A stretch of DNA of 63,485 bases, from the NCBI GenBank assembly GCA_026713925.1, contig JAPONM010000021.1, forward strand, positions 1 through 63,485, given 5' to 3'. A program made the position numbers and the translations under genes. Of the stretch, positions 1 to 7,979 are shown piece by piece. The stretch is from Gammaproteobacteria bacterium (GTDB taxonomy: Bacteria; Pseudomonadota; Gammaproteobacteria; UBA4575). Below the pieces are notes generated by a model. The model was given only the letters and a program-made list of their open reading frames with translations. It ran no database searches and had not been told where the DNA came from. Position 1 is the first letter of the stretch. Every line of letters begins with the position of its first letter.

Positions 1-577
1 CTGCGGGGGCGGCGGCTGCGAGAACGGTTATGAAACCCAGGCCGTAGGTGCCTGCGAGCGAGGTGAACTGCAGCATGGCTAGCGATGGCATCCAGACCGT
101 GCCAATAAGGTTCATCGGGAAACCGCTCAGGACGTTGCAGCGCAGCCACTCCGAGGCACTCCAGGCGATGGCGAGGGCGAGCACGCGCCCGGAGACGGAC
201 AGCGACGGCAGTCGTGCGGCGAAGGTGGCGAGCGCCGGGAAAACAGCGAGGACTGTCGAAAGGCCAAGCAACCCAATCGCAGCCTTGGGCATGGAATCGG
301 TAAACCGCAGTGTAGCCGGAGCGAACCAGTAGGTGCCCGCAATGAAATGCGCAAAACCGAAACACCAGCCCGTGGCAGCAGCACGCCACGGCGAGGATAC
401 GCTGTGAATCAGCCAGGCGAGACCAGTGAAGGAGACCGCCAGCAACGGCACTGCATGGATCGGTGGCAGAGCCGTCGCAGCCAGGGCACCCAGAACGGCG
501 GCCACTGCCAGGCGAGACCATCCAGAAACGTCACCGGACGCAAGTCGTGCGCCAAGTATGCACATCCATTTTGACAT
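1..577 (-). CDS. lnt: Apolipoprotein N-acyltransferase, N-terminal part (cut by window edge)
   Basis: The minus strand is open from an ATG at 577 to the window edge, giving about 192 residues; the rest of the gene lies to the left. The translation is a hydrophobic, multi-helix membrane protein with stretches typical of Lnt N-terminal halves: GFAHFIAGTYWF, then SASEWLRCNVLSGFP and LIGTVW. Lnt transfers an acyl chain to the N-terminal cysteine of lipoproteins in the inner membrane, the last step of lipoprotein maturation. The catalytic nitrilase domain is outside the window. An ATG at 565 in the same frame is an alternative start. The wording of the motifs resembles alphaproteobacterial as well as gammaproteobacterial Lnt. 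Confidence 0.8.
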   Translation of the reverse strand, partial: MSKWMCILGARLASGDVSGWSRLAVAAVLGALAATALPPIHAVPLLAVSFTGLAWLIHSVSSPWRAAATGWCFGFAHFIAGTYWFAPATLRFTDSMPKAAIGLLGLSTVLAVFPALATFAARLPSLSVSGRVLALAIAWSASEWLRCNVLSGFPMNLIGTVWMPSLAMLQFTSLAGTYGLGFITVLAAAAPA

Positions 578-826
578 CTGCCTGCCAGCCAGTAAGTACC
601 TGTTGTAGTTTACTGTGGGCACATTTTTGGAGCGTTGGCGCATTCCACTTCAAAGCGGCGCACTATATACCTGTGGGAGCTTGGGAGGCTGTAGGACGGA
701 ACAGTCAGTGAGGGTATTTGCTACCTATACCTTTCAATCCCCAAGCCTGCCATTCCCGGTTTCGTGATACCGTGCAGAGGCGTGCCGGATGATCATGCAG
801 TGCATCACGGTTGAGCCAAAGCCCGG

Positions 827-1129
827 TCAGCAGCTTCCGACTTTCAGGATTCCACTGCAGTTTTTCAGGCGGCCTGCGTCATTCTGCGACACGCTGACGC
901 TGTTGGACGTGTCAAGGGATCCACCTTCTCTGCTTCGGCATGTGGCGTCGATCTGGCAATTCTTCCCAGACACGGACACGCCATCCAAAGTACAACTTGA
1001 AGCCGCACTCGATTCTGAAAACGCCCCGCTGCAATCGATCTTTTTGGGTGGAGGAGGGTCGGACGCCGCGTAGGCGGAGGTCTGGAACAGGACTGCCAAA
1101 AGCATCATGAGAACAAGTACTGGCCTCAT
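827..1129 (-). CDS. Small secreted cysteine-rich protein, possibly a CVNH-type lectin
   Basis: About 100 residues. The start at 1129 gives a clean signal peptide (MRPVLVLMMLLAVLFQTSAYA, cleavage after AYA). The mature part carries spaced cysteines and ends in NCSGILKVGSC. The pattern of a CxIxAxC core, a Gly-rich turn, a Ser/Val strand and a closing NCxGxL is reminiscent of a single cyanovirin-N homology repeat, but this is a weak reading and other small beta proteins are possible. It lies 2 bp downstream of a paralogue (1132-1446) in the same direction, so the two are probably co-transcribed. A longer upstream reading frame exists but would overlap the paralogue. Confidence 0.6.
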   Translation of the reverse strand: MRPVLVLMMLLAVLFQTSAYAASDPPPPKKIDCSGAFSESSAASSCTLDGVSVSGKNCQIDATCRSREGGSLDTSNSVSVSQNDAGRLKNCSGILKVGSC

Positions 1130-1131
1130 GG

Positions 1132-1446
1132 TCAGCAACTTCCCTTGGTCAATGTCCCTGAGCAGTTGGACACTTCGCCTCCCTTGTCCAAGCCTGTAAC
1201 AGTGGACCGCTTCCTGTCCTCGACCTGGGCATGGCGCATGTACGTACATGAGGCAAAAAAACTGCACTTATTGTTATTCACCCAGTGATTCAGCAGGTTG
1301 CAGCTATTGCTGGCCGACGTAGAACTCCACCCGGATTTACAATCAGCAGCAGTTACCTTGGGAGGGCTGGTTGAACCGGACATTGCCGGATTCGAGACTA
1401 TGACTGCCAAAACAAGCAGCATGACTGCGTACGACAATTTGAACAT
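1132..1446 (-). CDS. Small secreted cysteine-rich protein, paralogue of the neighbour
   Basis: About 104 residues beginning MFKLSYAVMLLVLAVIV, a signal peptide, with the start at 1446 preferred over an upstream ATG (1476) because it begins directly at the signal sequence and follows a good AGGAGA-like site. The mature region repeats the architecture of the 827-1129 product: DCKSGWSS near the amino end, a Cys pair in the middle, and a closing NCSGTLTKGSC. The two genes therefore arose by tandem duplication. Secretion to the periplasm or beyond is clear; carbohydrate binding (CVNH-like) is only an inference from the cysteine and glycine spacing. Confidence 0.6.
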   Translation of the reverse strand: MFKLSYAVMLLVLAVIVSNPAMSGSTSPPKVTAADCKSGWSSTSASNSCNLLNHWVNNNKCSFFASCTYMRHAQVEDRKRSTVTGLDKGGEVSNCSGTLTKGSC

Positions 1447-1589
1447 AACCTTCTCCTGTCTAGGAATTTCGAGCATATATGACAGTATATGCCTGTATTT
1501 GAAATATATGCAAATCTGCTCCTGATTTCAGGTGCAGGCCGTATCCTTGTGCGCGGATGTGAACCCGCAATATCAGGGGGCTGACATTC

Positions 1590-2132
1590 TCATCCACGGC
1601 CAAAGGTCATGCGGCGGATGACATCGTGTCCATCAATCCAGCGGTGTTTGTAGGCCGCTGCAACGTGGATTGCGGCGACGGTCAGCATGGTGTAGGCGAG
1701 CCACCTGTGCAGGTTCCTGGACAGGTTCTGAAGGGTCTCTCCGGTTTCGGGGAACACGTGCGGTATCTCGATGCCGAACCACTGCACGGTGTGGCCGCCG
1801 AAGTTGGTCTCGGCCCAGCCCAGGGCGATCACCAGGGCGGGTAGTGCGTAGAGAGCGGCGTGCCCCAGATGGGCTGCCGTGCGCTCCAGTCCCCGGATCG
1901 TATCGGGCAGTGGCGGAGGCGGGGTGGCCAGGCGGATGACGATGCGCAGGACAAGCAGTGCGAGCAGCGTCACGCCTACCGAGATGTGCAGGTCGAACAG
2001 AAATTCCTCAAGCACCGAGTCTTCCTCCACGAGTTCGGTCATCGAGTAACCGCATGCCCACATGAAGACGAAGCCCAGTGCCATGATCCAGTGAATCAGT
2101 CGCGCGGCTACAGGGTATTTTCTATCGGTCAT
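1590..2132 (-). CDS. Cytochrome b561
   Basis: A 180-residue inner-membrane protein with four predicted helices. Histidines at about residues 14, 49, 142 and 156 sit in helices one, two and four, the arrangement of CybB-type cytochrome b561 that binds two b hemes (family knowledge). Such proteins move electrons between the quinone pool and periplasmic acceptors. It starts 18 bp after the end of the NTF2-like gene 2151-2555 on the same strand, suggesting a two-gene unit. Length and His positions are normal for the family. Confidence 0.88.
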   Translation of the reverse strand: MTDRKYPVAARLIHWIMALGFVFMWACGYSMTELVEEDSVLEEFLFDLHISVGVTLLALLVLRIVIRLATPPPPLPDTIRGLERTAAHLGHAALYALPALVIALGWAETNFGGHTVQWFGIEIPHVFPETGETLQNLSRNLHRWLAYTMLTVAAIHVAAAYKHRWIDGHDVIRRMTFGRG

Positions 2133-2150
2133 CTAAAGGCTCAAGTTGAG

Positions 2151-2555
2151 TCAGTTATTCGCGTGCAACGGTTGTAAGAAGATTTCCTCGCGCAGCACTT
2201 GCCAACGGCCATCTTCAAATACCAAATCGATACTGCATTTCAGTTTCATTTCAACCCCGGCCACGTCGTTGATCCGGTCCAGCACGATCACCGCATCGTT
2301 ACCTTGAATGTGAACATGATGGTACTTGACCCATCGACCCATCTGGGGCGCGTTCATTTTCTTCTTTTCGGCAAACAGCTCTATGAAGCTTTCCTTGTCG
2401 TGCGTGCGAACGCTGTTGTCCACGCCGACCATGACGATATGCAAATCCTCATGGTAGATACGTTCCAGCGCATCCGTGTCATAGCGGGTTGCGCACTCGA
2501 TCAGTTCATCAATCGCATCCTGAATGTCTGATTTTGTATGAGTGGGTTGGTTCAT
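2151..2555 (-). CDS. NTF2-fold (SnoaL/DUF4440-like) protein
   Basis: 134 residues, soluble, no signal peptide. The pattern of an amphipathic first helix (DIQDAIDELIECATRYD), a DLHIVMVG strand, a short FIELFAEKK helix and three long alternating strands ending FEDGRWQVLREEIF is that of the NTF2-like superfamily, whose members are small cone-shaped enzymes or ligand binders. No specific function can be read. It is probably co-transcribed with the cytochrome b561 gene immediately downstream. Confidence 0.65.
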   Translation of the reverse strand: MNQPTHTKSDIQDAIDELIECATRYDTDALERIYHEDLHIVMVGVDNSVRTHDKESFIELFAEKKKMNAPQMGRWVKYHHVHIQGNDAVIVLDRINDVAGVEMKLKCSIDLVFEDGRWQVLREEIFLQPLHANN

Positions 2556-2824
2556 ATTTTCCTCCCCAGTGGATTTCAGATAAAAAGATCGACCCTCGAA
2601 CCGGTCGCAGCCACTTCTCTTGCTACCTGCAATTCGGCTTTGCGTCTTTACCTGTCGAGGCTTGACTCGGGCAAAACGACAACCATCACTGACCGACCGA
2701 CGGGGCCTTGTTTATAGTATCAAGATGACTAGTGTTTCACCTAATTCTATGATAATCGTTGTTACGAATCAAAAAAGCCCCGTCAGAAAATCGGCATTGA
2801 TTGGCCTATTAAGGAGTAAAGTGC

Positions 2825-3448
2825 ATGATCGCATCAAAGATTGACATGTCCAGCAAGACCAAGCCGGTACTCCCCCCGATCATGCAGGGAAAGTTGATAT
2901 TGAATGGTGAAAATCCTTTTATTCGCCTCAGCCATGCACCGGGTGAACCGCTCACCTGCGATGCCAGTCTCTGGACCATCACGTATTCCCCCGAGGGAGC
3001 CGGTCATGCGCTGTTTATCAAGAGTGAACTGACGCACAGCGCATGGCGCATATACACCGACAATCCGCAGATGGTGCGCTGGTTGCAGGCAACCGTGCAG
3101 GGAATGCTGAACCCGGATACAGCCAGCCACGGCATTGCCATCACAGAGGCCCAATTCTTACAGCAGGGAGATTTGCAAAGCAACTGGATCCATAAGGTGC
3201 TTGCAGAGTCTGATGAAATAACCCTGACCTGGAGTCGCCTGATTGACCCACTCTTGATGGCACATGACCAGCCCGCCCAGCTGCCTGAAAGAAAATACGG
3301 GGTTTGTGTCGTCATGATACCCGCCCTGGAGGCGGCGTTGACTATCAACGGCCAGAAAGCATCTGGCAAGGTGTGGCCTTGCACCTATGATGGCCGGCCC
3401 TTCAGTACGGCATCCCTGGCATTCTCGGAAAGCTGGAGAGAGCGCTGA
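2825..3448 (+). CDS. Hypothetical protein
   Basis: 207 residues, soluble, not recognised. A perfect AAGGAG lies 8 bp before the ATG, so the start is well supported. The sequence has mixed alpha/beta character with no transmembrane segment and no metal or nucleotide motif that I can see. The 270 bp upstream separates it from the divergent NTF2-like gene and should contain both promoters. It may mark the left end of the accessory region or the last gene of the core segment; nothing decides which. Confidence 0.6.
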   Translation: MIASKIDMSSKTKPVLPPIMQGKLILNGENPFIRLSHAPGEPLTCDASLWTITYSPEGAGHALFIKSELTHSAWRIYTDNPQMVRWLQATVQGMLNPDTASHGIAITEAQFLQQGDLQSNWIHKVLAESDEITLTWSRLIDPLLMAHDQPAQLPERKYGVCVVMIPALEAALTINGQKASGKVWPCTYDGRPFSTASLAFSESWRER

Positions 3449-3550
3449 CAGAAAAAGTACCACTGGGCCTGTTCATGAGGAGTTCAAGACAGGAAGACTT
3501 GGTTTAAGTCAGGCATCAGGATAGAAGCTGCTCGTTCACGAAGCATGCCA

Positions 3551-3587
3551 GCAGAAAAGAAAAAGGCCTGCACGAAGTGCAGGCCTT
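3551..3587 (-). terminator. Rho-independent terminator, minus-strand orientation
   Basis: A perfect 11-bp stem (63-73 pairs with 77-87 within 3563-3587) with a 3-nt loop. On the minus strand it is followed by a T-rich run (complement of GCAGAAAAGAAA), which fits a terminator for leftward transcription. On the plus strand it follows the 2825-3448 gene by 115 bp but has no T run after it. No leftward gene can be identified upstream of it (to its right), so it may be a relic. Confidence 0.6.
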
Positions 3588-3610
3588 AAGCTCGAGTAAG
3601 GAGCATTTTT

Positions 3611-3790
3611 ATGAACACGTATAATTTATCAGGGTGTGAGACGGGCGTCAATGATCGCAGACCTGTATCTCATTTCCGCGTTAGCTCAAGCCCCGACTGC
3701 ATTAGTGTCTGCTGCTGCATCCTAGCTGTTGCCTTTGAAAATCATTTGCAATGGTGTGCGGAAGTCTGGTACACCGGCACCAAACATTGA
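3611..3790 (+). CDS. Possible small protein, 59 residues
   Basis: An ATG at 3611 is preceded by TAAGGAG at a 7-bp spacing, and the frame stays open for 59 codons. The product contains a Cys-rich run (SVCCCILAVAF) and no other feature. It ends 18 bp before the next gene, 3809-4045, which also has its own ribosome-binding site, so the two could be co-transcribed. Only the ribosome-binding site supports it; codon use is not informative at this length. Confidence 0.3.
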   Translation: MNTYNLSGCETGVNDRRPVSHFRVSSSPDCISVCCCILAVAFENHLQWCAEVWYTGTKH

Positions 3791-3808
3791 CTGATCTGGG
3801 AGATTCAC

Positions 3809-4045
3809 ATGTCTTACAGCTATGCACTCAGAGCTATCGCCAGCCAAAAGGGCATGGAGGATGAAATTCTGCATACCTTGGCGACAGACGATGAAGAGGC
3901 CTTGCATATCTTTGGAAAGATTTTGCACATGACACTTTCCCTGGTTCCACCATCTGAATCTGAAAGTCCTGTTTACGAGCTGGCCAAGAATCCACTTGAA
4001 GGCGTGTGCTTTATACAATTCGAGATTCCGGTGTATGAGGTTTGA
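3809..4045 (+). CDS. Hypothetical protein
   Basis: 78 residues, acidic, soluble, unrecognised. A GGGAG sequence precedes the ATG at a suitable distance. It ends YEV and overlaps the start of the next frame (4042) by four bases, an ATGA-like overlap suggesting translational coupling. Nothing in it points to a function. Confidence 0.45.
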   Translation: MSYSYALRAIASQKGMEDEILHTLATDDEEALHIFGKILHMTLSLVPPSESESPVYELAKNPLEGVCFIQFEIPVYEV

Positions 4046-4305
4046 TTTTCCTTCCAACCAGGCAAACAGGCCGATACCCTTGCACAAAGATGCGGATCTT
4101 CAAGTTTTTCAGGCGTGAGCCAAAGATCAAACGGCCTCGGTGCGGGACGATGGAGCTTTATCGGGAAATAGACAAAAGACTTGAGGCATGGAAAGCCTCC
4201 GAGGAGGGGAGATCTGCCACACCTGAGCAGGAGGCTCGGATGCGGGAGGCGATTTCACGCGTGGTTGACTGGGAATGCATACATGCGGACTGGACTTTCC
4301 GCTAG
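4042..4305 (+). CDS. Hypothetical protein, charged; 3' end runs into an IS remnant
   Basis: 87 residues, rich in Lys, Arg and Glu, with a helical middle (MELYREIDKRLEAWKASEEGR). The last codons lie within about 30 bp of the truncated end of the IS3-type orfA remnant (4333-4551), so the natural C-terminus may have been lost. The true start may be one of the internal methionines (4093 or 4150). No family recognised. Confidence 0.35.
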   Translation: MIFLPTRQTGRYPCTKMRIFKFFRREPKIKRPRCGTMELYREIDKRLEAWKASEEGRSATPEQEARMREAISRVVDWECIHADWTFR

Positions 4306-4332
4306 GCCTGAAATTCCTGGAATAATGTTCCA

Positions 4333-4551
4333 CAGGTCCGCTACCATCTGCTTCAGACGACGGTTCTCATCCTCCAGCTCCTTCAGCCGGCGAACCTCCG
4401 AAGGCGCCAGCCCCCCGAACTTCTTCTTCCACCGGTAGAACGTCTGCTCCGAAATCCCCAGCCTGCGGGTCACTTCCGCGACACTCATTCCGCCCTCATG
4501 CTGGTGCAGGGCATAGGCGATCTGCTCCTCGGTAAACTGCGACTTCTTCAT
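4333..4551 (-). pseudogene. IS3-family transposase OrfA remnant
   Basis: From the ATG at 4551 the frame encodes 73 residues of a classical IS3-family OrfA: helix-turn-helix with FTEEQIAYAL, VAEVTRRLGISEQTFYRWKKKFGG, and the leucine-zipper start ELEDENRRLKQMVADL. At 4333 homology stops abruptly and 26 unrelated residues follow to a stop at 4255. OrfB, which carries the DDE catalytic residues, is absent. The element is a dead fragment marking past insertion and deletion in this region. Confidence 0.85.
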
Positions 4552-4601
4552 GCAAAAACCTCCTTCCCCTACCGGGGCATCTTAACGAGATTTTTCACAC
4601 A

Positions 4602-4832
4602 ATGCCCGGATCAGATTACGGGGAGAAGACCACCACGCAGGGCATGGAAGATACTGCCCATAAAGCAGGACAAATGGAGTGCCAGTTGGATATGTCCATG
4701 CCACCCAAGCATTATGACAGGGTGCAGATCATTACAGCTTATGAAATCATTGAGGCGGGTCAGGTTGATTGCCCGCCCAGCATCCTTGAAGTAAGAAACT
4801 ACAGGAAGGTTCAGGGGGAAATGCAGGTATGA
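4602..4832 (+). CDS. Hypothetical small protein, first of an overlapping pair
   Basis: 76 residues. It begins about 50 bp past the ATG-proximal end of the IS3 remnant and lacks a clear ribosome-binding site at 4602, so the annotated start may be an artefact of a 5' truncation; internal methionines at 4644 or 4692 are alternatives. The stop overlaps the next start in an ATGA arrangement (4829-4832). The compact pair of small genes resembles the layout of toxin-antitoxin modules, but I recognise neither protein. Confidence 0.4.
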   Translation: MPGSDYGEKTTTQGMEDTAHKAGQMECQLDMSMPPKHYDRVQIITAYEIIEAGQVDCPPSILEVRNYRKVQGEMQV

Positions 4833-5017
4833 ATAAACGCCAGTTTGACAAGGTTGAACGCAGGGGCGTATCAGAGGCAGATTTCAAGGATGCATTAAAG
4901 CAAGTGCTGCTGGCTCCACGCGGGGAAGCCAGAAGCGAAACCTATGAGCCTGTCATCGAGGAACTAAACCAGAAGTGGCGACTGGATCGGGTCAAGCCTA
5001 AGTTTACTAGTATGTAG
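4829..5017 (+). CDS. Hypothetical small basic protein, second of an overlapping pair
   Basis: 62 residues, charged and helical (FDKVERRGVSEADFKDALKQVL). Translation is likely coupled to the upstream gene through the 4-bp ATGA overlap, and an AGGTATG lies at the junction. The stop is 25 bp before the left copy of a 23-bp direct repeat (5042-5064). Function unknown. Confidence 0.4.
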   Translation: MNKRQFDKVERRGVSEADFKDALKQVLLAPRGEARSETYEPVIEELNQKWRLDRVKPKFTSM

Positions 5018-5041
5018 TAGTTACGGGCTTTGCAGATATTG

Positions 5042-5064
5042 CTACATAATTCCCTTAATTTAGG
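5042..5064 (+). repeat. 23-bp direct repeat, left copy
   Basis: The sequence CTACATAATTCCCTTAATTT followed by AGG occurs here and again at 7611-7633, identical over 23 bp and in the same orientation. Here it sits in the leader of the exonuclease gene, just upstream of a truncated IS1595-type transposase. It may be part of the end or leader of an IS1595-family element present in two partial copies. Confidence 0.8.
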
Positions 5065-5116
5065 GGTTTATATACAATAGTTACCAAAGCCAAGTGTTTT
5101 TAAGAGGCAAATAATC

Positions 5117-5848
5117 ATGTCGTATCCTTACGAAAAATTTGATGGATTGGGTAAAGTAGCAGTAATAGATGTGGAAACTACGGGCTTAAACTCAGAAAAG
5201 GACAGAATTGTTTCTGTCGCTGTGTTTCGTGTTGATCTTTCAACCCCTAAATTAAATGAGGACTTGAAAGGAGAAATACTCAATTATGTAGTTGACCCTC
5301 AATGTACGATTCCCAAAGATGCCAGTGATATACATGGAATCACAAATGCAGATATTAAAGACAAACCGACATTTTCTGAAATTGCAAAAGAATTAAGAGA
5401 TTTTATTGGGACATTGCCTTTGATTGGCCACAATGTTTCATTTGATAAGAAATTTCTAAGTGCAGAATTCAAGCGTGTTGGAGTAAAGACACTTCATAGG
5501 AATAAATCTTATTGCACAATGTATCGATACAGGCAGTGGAATAATGGAATACGTAAAGGTAGCTCTCTAGATGCTGTAGCAAGACAGTTTTGCTTCCAAG
5601 GTCGGAAAAATGGAAAACATAGTGCGTTAGAAGATGTAGGTATCACCGCGAAAATTGCTGCTTTGTATGTGCTGCAAGATCGCGATAAATTCCATCCTGG
5701 AGAACCTCCTGGCTTTCCAGAACGAGAACAAAATTATAAAAGGAAGCATCACTCAGGCAAATCAGTTCCAATAAGCAAGAAAAAGTTTTCGCTTCAGTTT
5801 GTATTCATAGCCATCATTCTTATTACTGTATGGATACTTTTCTTTTGA
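5117..5848 (+). CDS. DEDDh 3'-5' exonuclease with C-terminal membrane anchor
   Basis: 243 residues. The DnaQ-like fold is clear from Exo I (DVETTG, about 14-19), Exo II (GHNVSFD, about 100) and Exo III (HSALEDV, about 175), which supply the four acidic metal ligands and the catalytic His of the DEDDh class. After a basic linker the protein ends in a hydrophobic segment (FVFIAIILITVWILFF), a predicted tail anchor, which is unusual for soluble proofreading-type exonucleases. Its TGA stop abuts the conserved core of a beheaded IS1595-type transposase, so this gene sits where the transposase 5' half should be. The region is AT-rich, unlike the flanking core genome. Role unknown; a nuclease acting on foreign DNA is one possibility. 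Confidence 0.85.
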   Translation: MSYPYEKFDGLGKVAVIDVETTGLNSEKDRIVSVAVFRVDLSTPKLNEDLKGEILNYVVDPQCTIPKDASDIHGITNADIKDKPTFSEIAKELRDFIGTLPLIGHNVSFDKKFLSAEFKRVGVKTLHRNKSYCTMYRYRQWNNGIRKGSSLDAVARQFCFQGRKNGKHSALEDVGITAKIAALYVLQDRDKFHPGEPPGFPEREQNYKRKHHSGKSVPISKKKFSLQFVFIAIILITVWILFF

Positions 5849-6532
5849 CTATGGATTTATGTTGCCTACACGCTTATGACTTCACGCAAGGGTATTTCCA
5901 GTTTGCAGTTGTCCAAAGAGATTGGTGTACAGCAAAGAACGGCTTGGTACATGTTGCATCGTATGAGATTGGTTTGCGGAGATAACCTTGAGGCTTTGCA
6001 TGGAGAGGTTGAAATGGATGCCACTTATCTTGGTGGTCTGGAGAAAAACAAGCACACTTCAAAGAAGTTAAAAGCTGGCAGAGGAACAGTTGGAAAGCAA
6101 GCTGTACTCGGTATGAAACAAAGGGAAGGTCGAGTAAAGGCTATCACTGTTGAAGGTGAGGATAGAGACACCATTCACAAGGCCATTTCCGAGAATGTTG
6201 AAACTGGTTCTACGATCTATACGGATGAGCACAGAGGCTACAGGAATATTGAGGGTGAGGATTACAGCCATAAGAGTGTATGTCATTCAGCCAAAGAGTA
6301 TGTGAATGGAATGGTGCACACAAATGGTGTTGAGTCGGTTTGGTCAACCATCAAGCGTGGGTTTAATGGTACATATCACCATTGGAGCAAGAAGCACTGT
6401 CAGCAATACATCAATGAGTTCACGTTTCGTCTGAATGAAGGGAATGTGGATCGGGATACGCAGGACAGGCTGGATGATTTGTTCAAGGCTATGGTTGGAA
6501 AGACTATTACTTATGAACAGTTGGTGAGTTGA
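5849..6532 (+). pseudogene. IS1595-family (ISXO2-like) transposase, N-terminus missing
   Basis: Open from 5849 (first ATG 5876) to 6532. The segment TSRKGISSLQLSKEIGVQQRTAWYMLHRMR and the downstream DDE-type core (EVEMDATYLGG, YTDEHRGYRNI, HTNGVESVWSTIKRGFNG) are standard for ISXO2-like transposases. Family members carry about 80 more N-terminal residues with a zinc ribbon; here that part is absent and the in-frame stop just upstream belongs to the exonuclease gene. It is therefore most likely inactive, though the catalytic core is intact. Confidence 0.88.
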
Positions 6533-6638
6533 GAGTGAATAAAAAACTAGAGGATAAACACATATGAATCATGAAAGAGAGTAAAGAAAATCCGAAGCTG
6601 TTAAGATTCGGACCTTCATTATTCTTGTGGAGAAATCT

Positions 6639-7034
6639 ATGAAAACAATTGCCTTGTTATCAACCATGTACCTATTATTAAATCCGGTATTCGCCGCATC
6701 AGAAATCACTTTTGATGAGGTAAACAACACATTTGGTGCAGAGGCAAATTTAACCGATCTACAAAAGGATGAAATGTGGAAAAAATATCGTGGCAAATGT
6801 GTTGAGTGGACAGGAATACTTACTCACCTTGACTCTGGCATGTTCGGAGGAATTGATATCGGGATGAAGCACCTTAGAGAAACATTAACTTTCGATGTAC
6901 TTATCAGTGCTCCCAAATCCATGAAAGAAAAGTTCATGTCCTGGCAGCAAAACAAACAATACACTTATCGTGCTACCTTGGAACGCTATGGTGGATTTTT
7001 CTTACCAATTTCAGCAGATTGGGGCTGTGAATAA
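6639..7034 (+). CDS. Secreted small protein, possible OB-fold
   Basis: 131 residues with a signal peptide (MKTIALLSTMYLLLNPVFA, cleavage after FAA). The start at 6639 follows TGGAG and gives the compact signal sequence; an in-frame codon at 6627 adds four residues. The mature part has WTGILTHLDSG and alternating strands typical of small OB-fold (tRNA_anti-like) periplasmic proteins, a weak assignment. First of three closely spaced plus-strand genes (6639, 7051, 7428). Confidence 0.6.
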   Translation: MKTIALLSTMYLLLNPVFAASEITFDEVNNTFGAEANLTDLQKDEMWKKYRGKCVEWTGILTHLDSGMFGGIDIGMKHLRETLTFDVLISAPKSMKEKFMSWQQNKQYTYRATLERYGGFFLPISADWGCE

Positions 7035-7050
7035 TCAGGAGGGACTGATC

Positions 7051-7389
7051 ATGAGAAAAGCTGGAGGTATTATTGCTTTGATTGCTGGTGTTTTCGCTGT
7101 ATTTGCAGCAGGCTTCACCTTGTTTGTAGGCGGGATAGGAAGTGCCTTTAATGCTGAAGATGCTGGCACTATAGTTGGCCTTGGATGGGGAGGCGTGGCA
7201 TTTTCATTTCTTGCGATTGTCTTGGGTGCAGTGGCTTTGGGAACGGAAAGAAAGATTATGGGAATCCTTATAGTAGTCTGTGCGATCGGAGGTGCGATCT
7301 TGGGAGGAACGCTTGTGGCCATTTTCATGGCTCTTGCGCTTGTCGGTGGTATTCTGATTATTGCTGCTCCACGAAAACATGACCAGTGA
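7051..7389 (+). CDS. Small membrane protein, DUF4064-like
   Basis: 112 residues, almost entirely hydrophobic with three to four predicted helices: GGIIALIAGVFAVFAAGF, VAFSFLAIVLGAVAL, and two more near the end, finishing in the charged tail RKHDQ. A perfect AGGAGG lies 8 bp before the ATG, 16 bp after the stop of the secreted protein. The Gly/Ala-rich helices resemble the DUF4064 type of four-helix membrane proteins. Function unknown. Confidence 0.6.
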   Translation: MRKAGGIIALIAGVFAVFAAGFTLFVGGIGSAFNAEDAGTIVGLGWGGVAFSFLAIVLGAVALGTERKIMGILIVVCAIGGAILGGTLVAIFMALALVGGILIIAAPRKHDQ

Positions 7390-7427
7390 GTGAGCGCAGC
7401 GAACTACTGGTCACTAGAGGACTAAAT

Positions 7428-7589
7428 ATGATAGATCAAAAGAAACTCGATAAAGCTGTAAGACTTTTCCTGAAAATGCCAGCACCTCCTGAACATAAGA
7501 GGCGCGTTCCTACTGCTGAAGAACTCAAGCAGAAGTTTGTTTTGAGGACGGATGACAAAGGGAATCCGGTTATGAAGGAAGTTAAATGA
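7428..7589 (+). CDS. Hypothetical small basic protein
   Basis: 53 residues starting MIDQKKLDKAVRLF after a GAGGAC site. It follows the membrane-protein gene; between them lies a 7-bp inverted repeat (GACCAGT...ACTGGTC, 7381-7412). The gene ends 21 bp before the right copy of the 23-bp direct repeat. No family recognised. Confidence 0.45.
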   Translation: MIDQKKLDKAVRLFLKMPAPPEHKRRVPTAEELKQKFVLRTDDKGNPVMKEVK

Positions 7590-7610
7590 GAGGTTGGTTT
7601 GTCAGGTTAA

Positions 7611-7633
7611 CTACATAATTCCCTTAATTTAGG
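7611..7633 (+). repeat. 23-bp direct repeat, right copy
   Basis: Identical to 5042-5064. The two copies bracket 2.5 kb holding the anchored exonuclease, the beheaded transposase and three small genes. Sequence after the repeat differs from that after the left copy. Confidence 0.8.
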
Positions 7634-7771
7634 TAAGACGCAGGGCGTTACATCGATCATCCGGTCCCTGACAGGTGTTAAAAACGAAGATCGAGATGGG
7701 TGTCAATCATATGGAATGGATCCGTGTTGTCCGTCGCGACCCCCGCATATCAAATCTGCAACCGCAAGCCG

Positions 7772-7979
7772 TTAGTTGACTTCACTCTCCGCCCACACTG
7801 GATCCACCCCCAGGGCGAGAAACGCCATGGCCAGGTAAAGCCCGATCGATAAAATGCTGGATGGTCCAAATGGATTTTGTCTGGTCAGGCAGAAGGTAAT
7901 TCTTGGCTGAGATATAAAAAGAGCCCACCAATAGGACCAAACCTAAGGCGGACTCTCCCAGTGCACGGAGTACTTGCAC
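7772..7979 (-). pseudogene. Possible frameshifted small membrane protein
   Basis: From an ATG at 7979 the frame gives a hydrophobic segment (ALGESALGLVLLVGSFYI), then turns into Gly/Ser-rich nonsense. The adjacent frame from about 7865 to a stop at 7772 instead reads SSILSIGLYLAMAFLALG and ends AESEVN, again hydrophobic. One base change near 7860 would join them into a two-helix protein. The rest of 7634-8246 shows no gene. Confidence 0.3.

Noticed and set aside
48..384. Frames on both strands at the left edge
   Set aside because: They are shadows of the partial lnt gene, which is open to the window edge in another frame.
3722..4087. 121-codon leftward frame opposite 3809-4045
   Set aside because: The rightward frame has a better ribosome-binding site and composition; the leftward one looks like a shadow.
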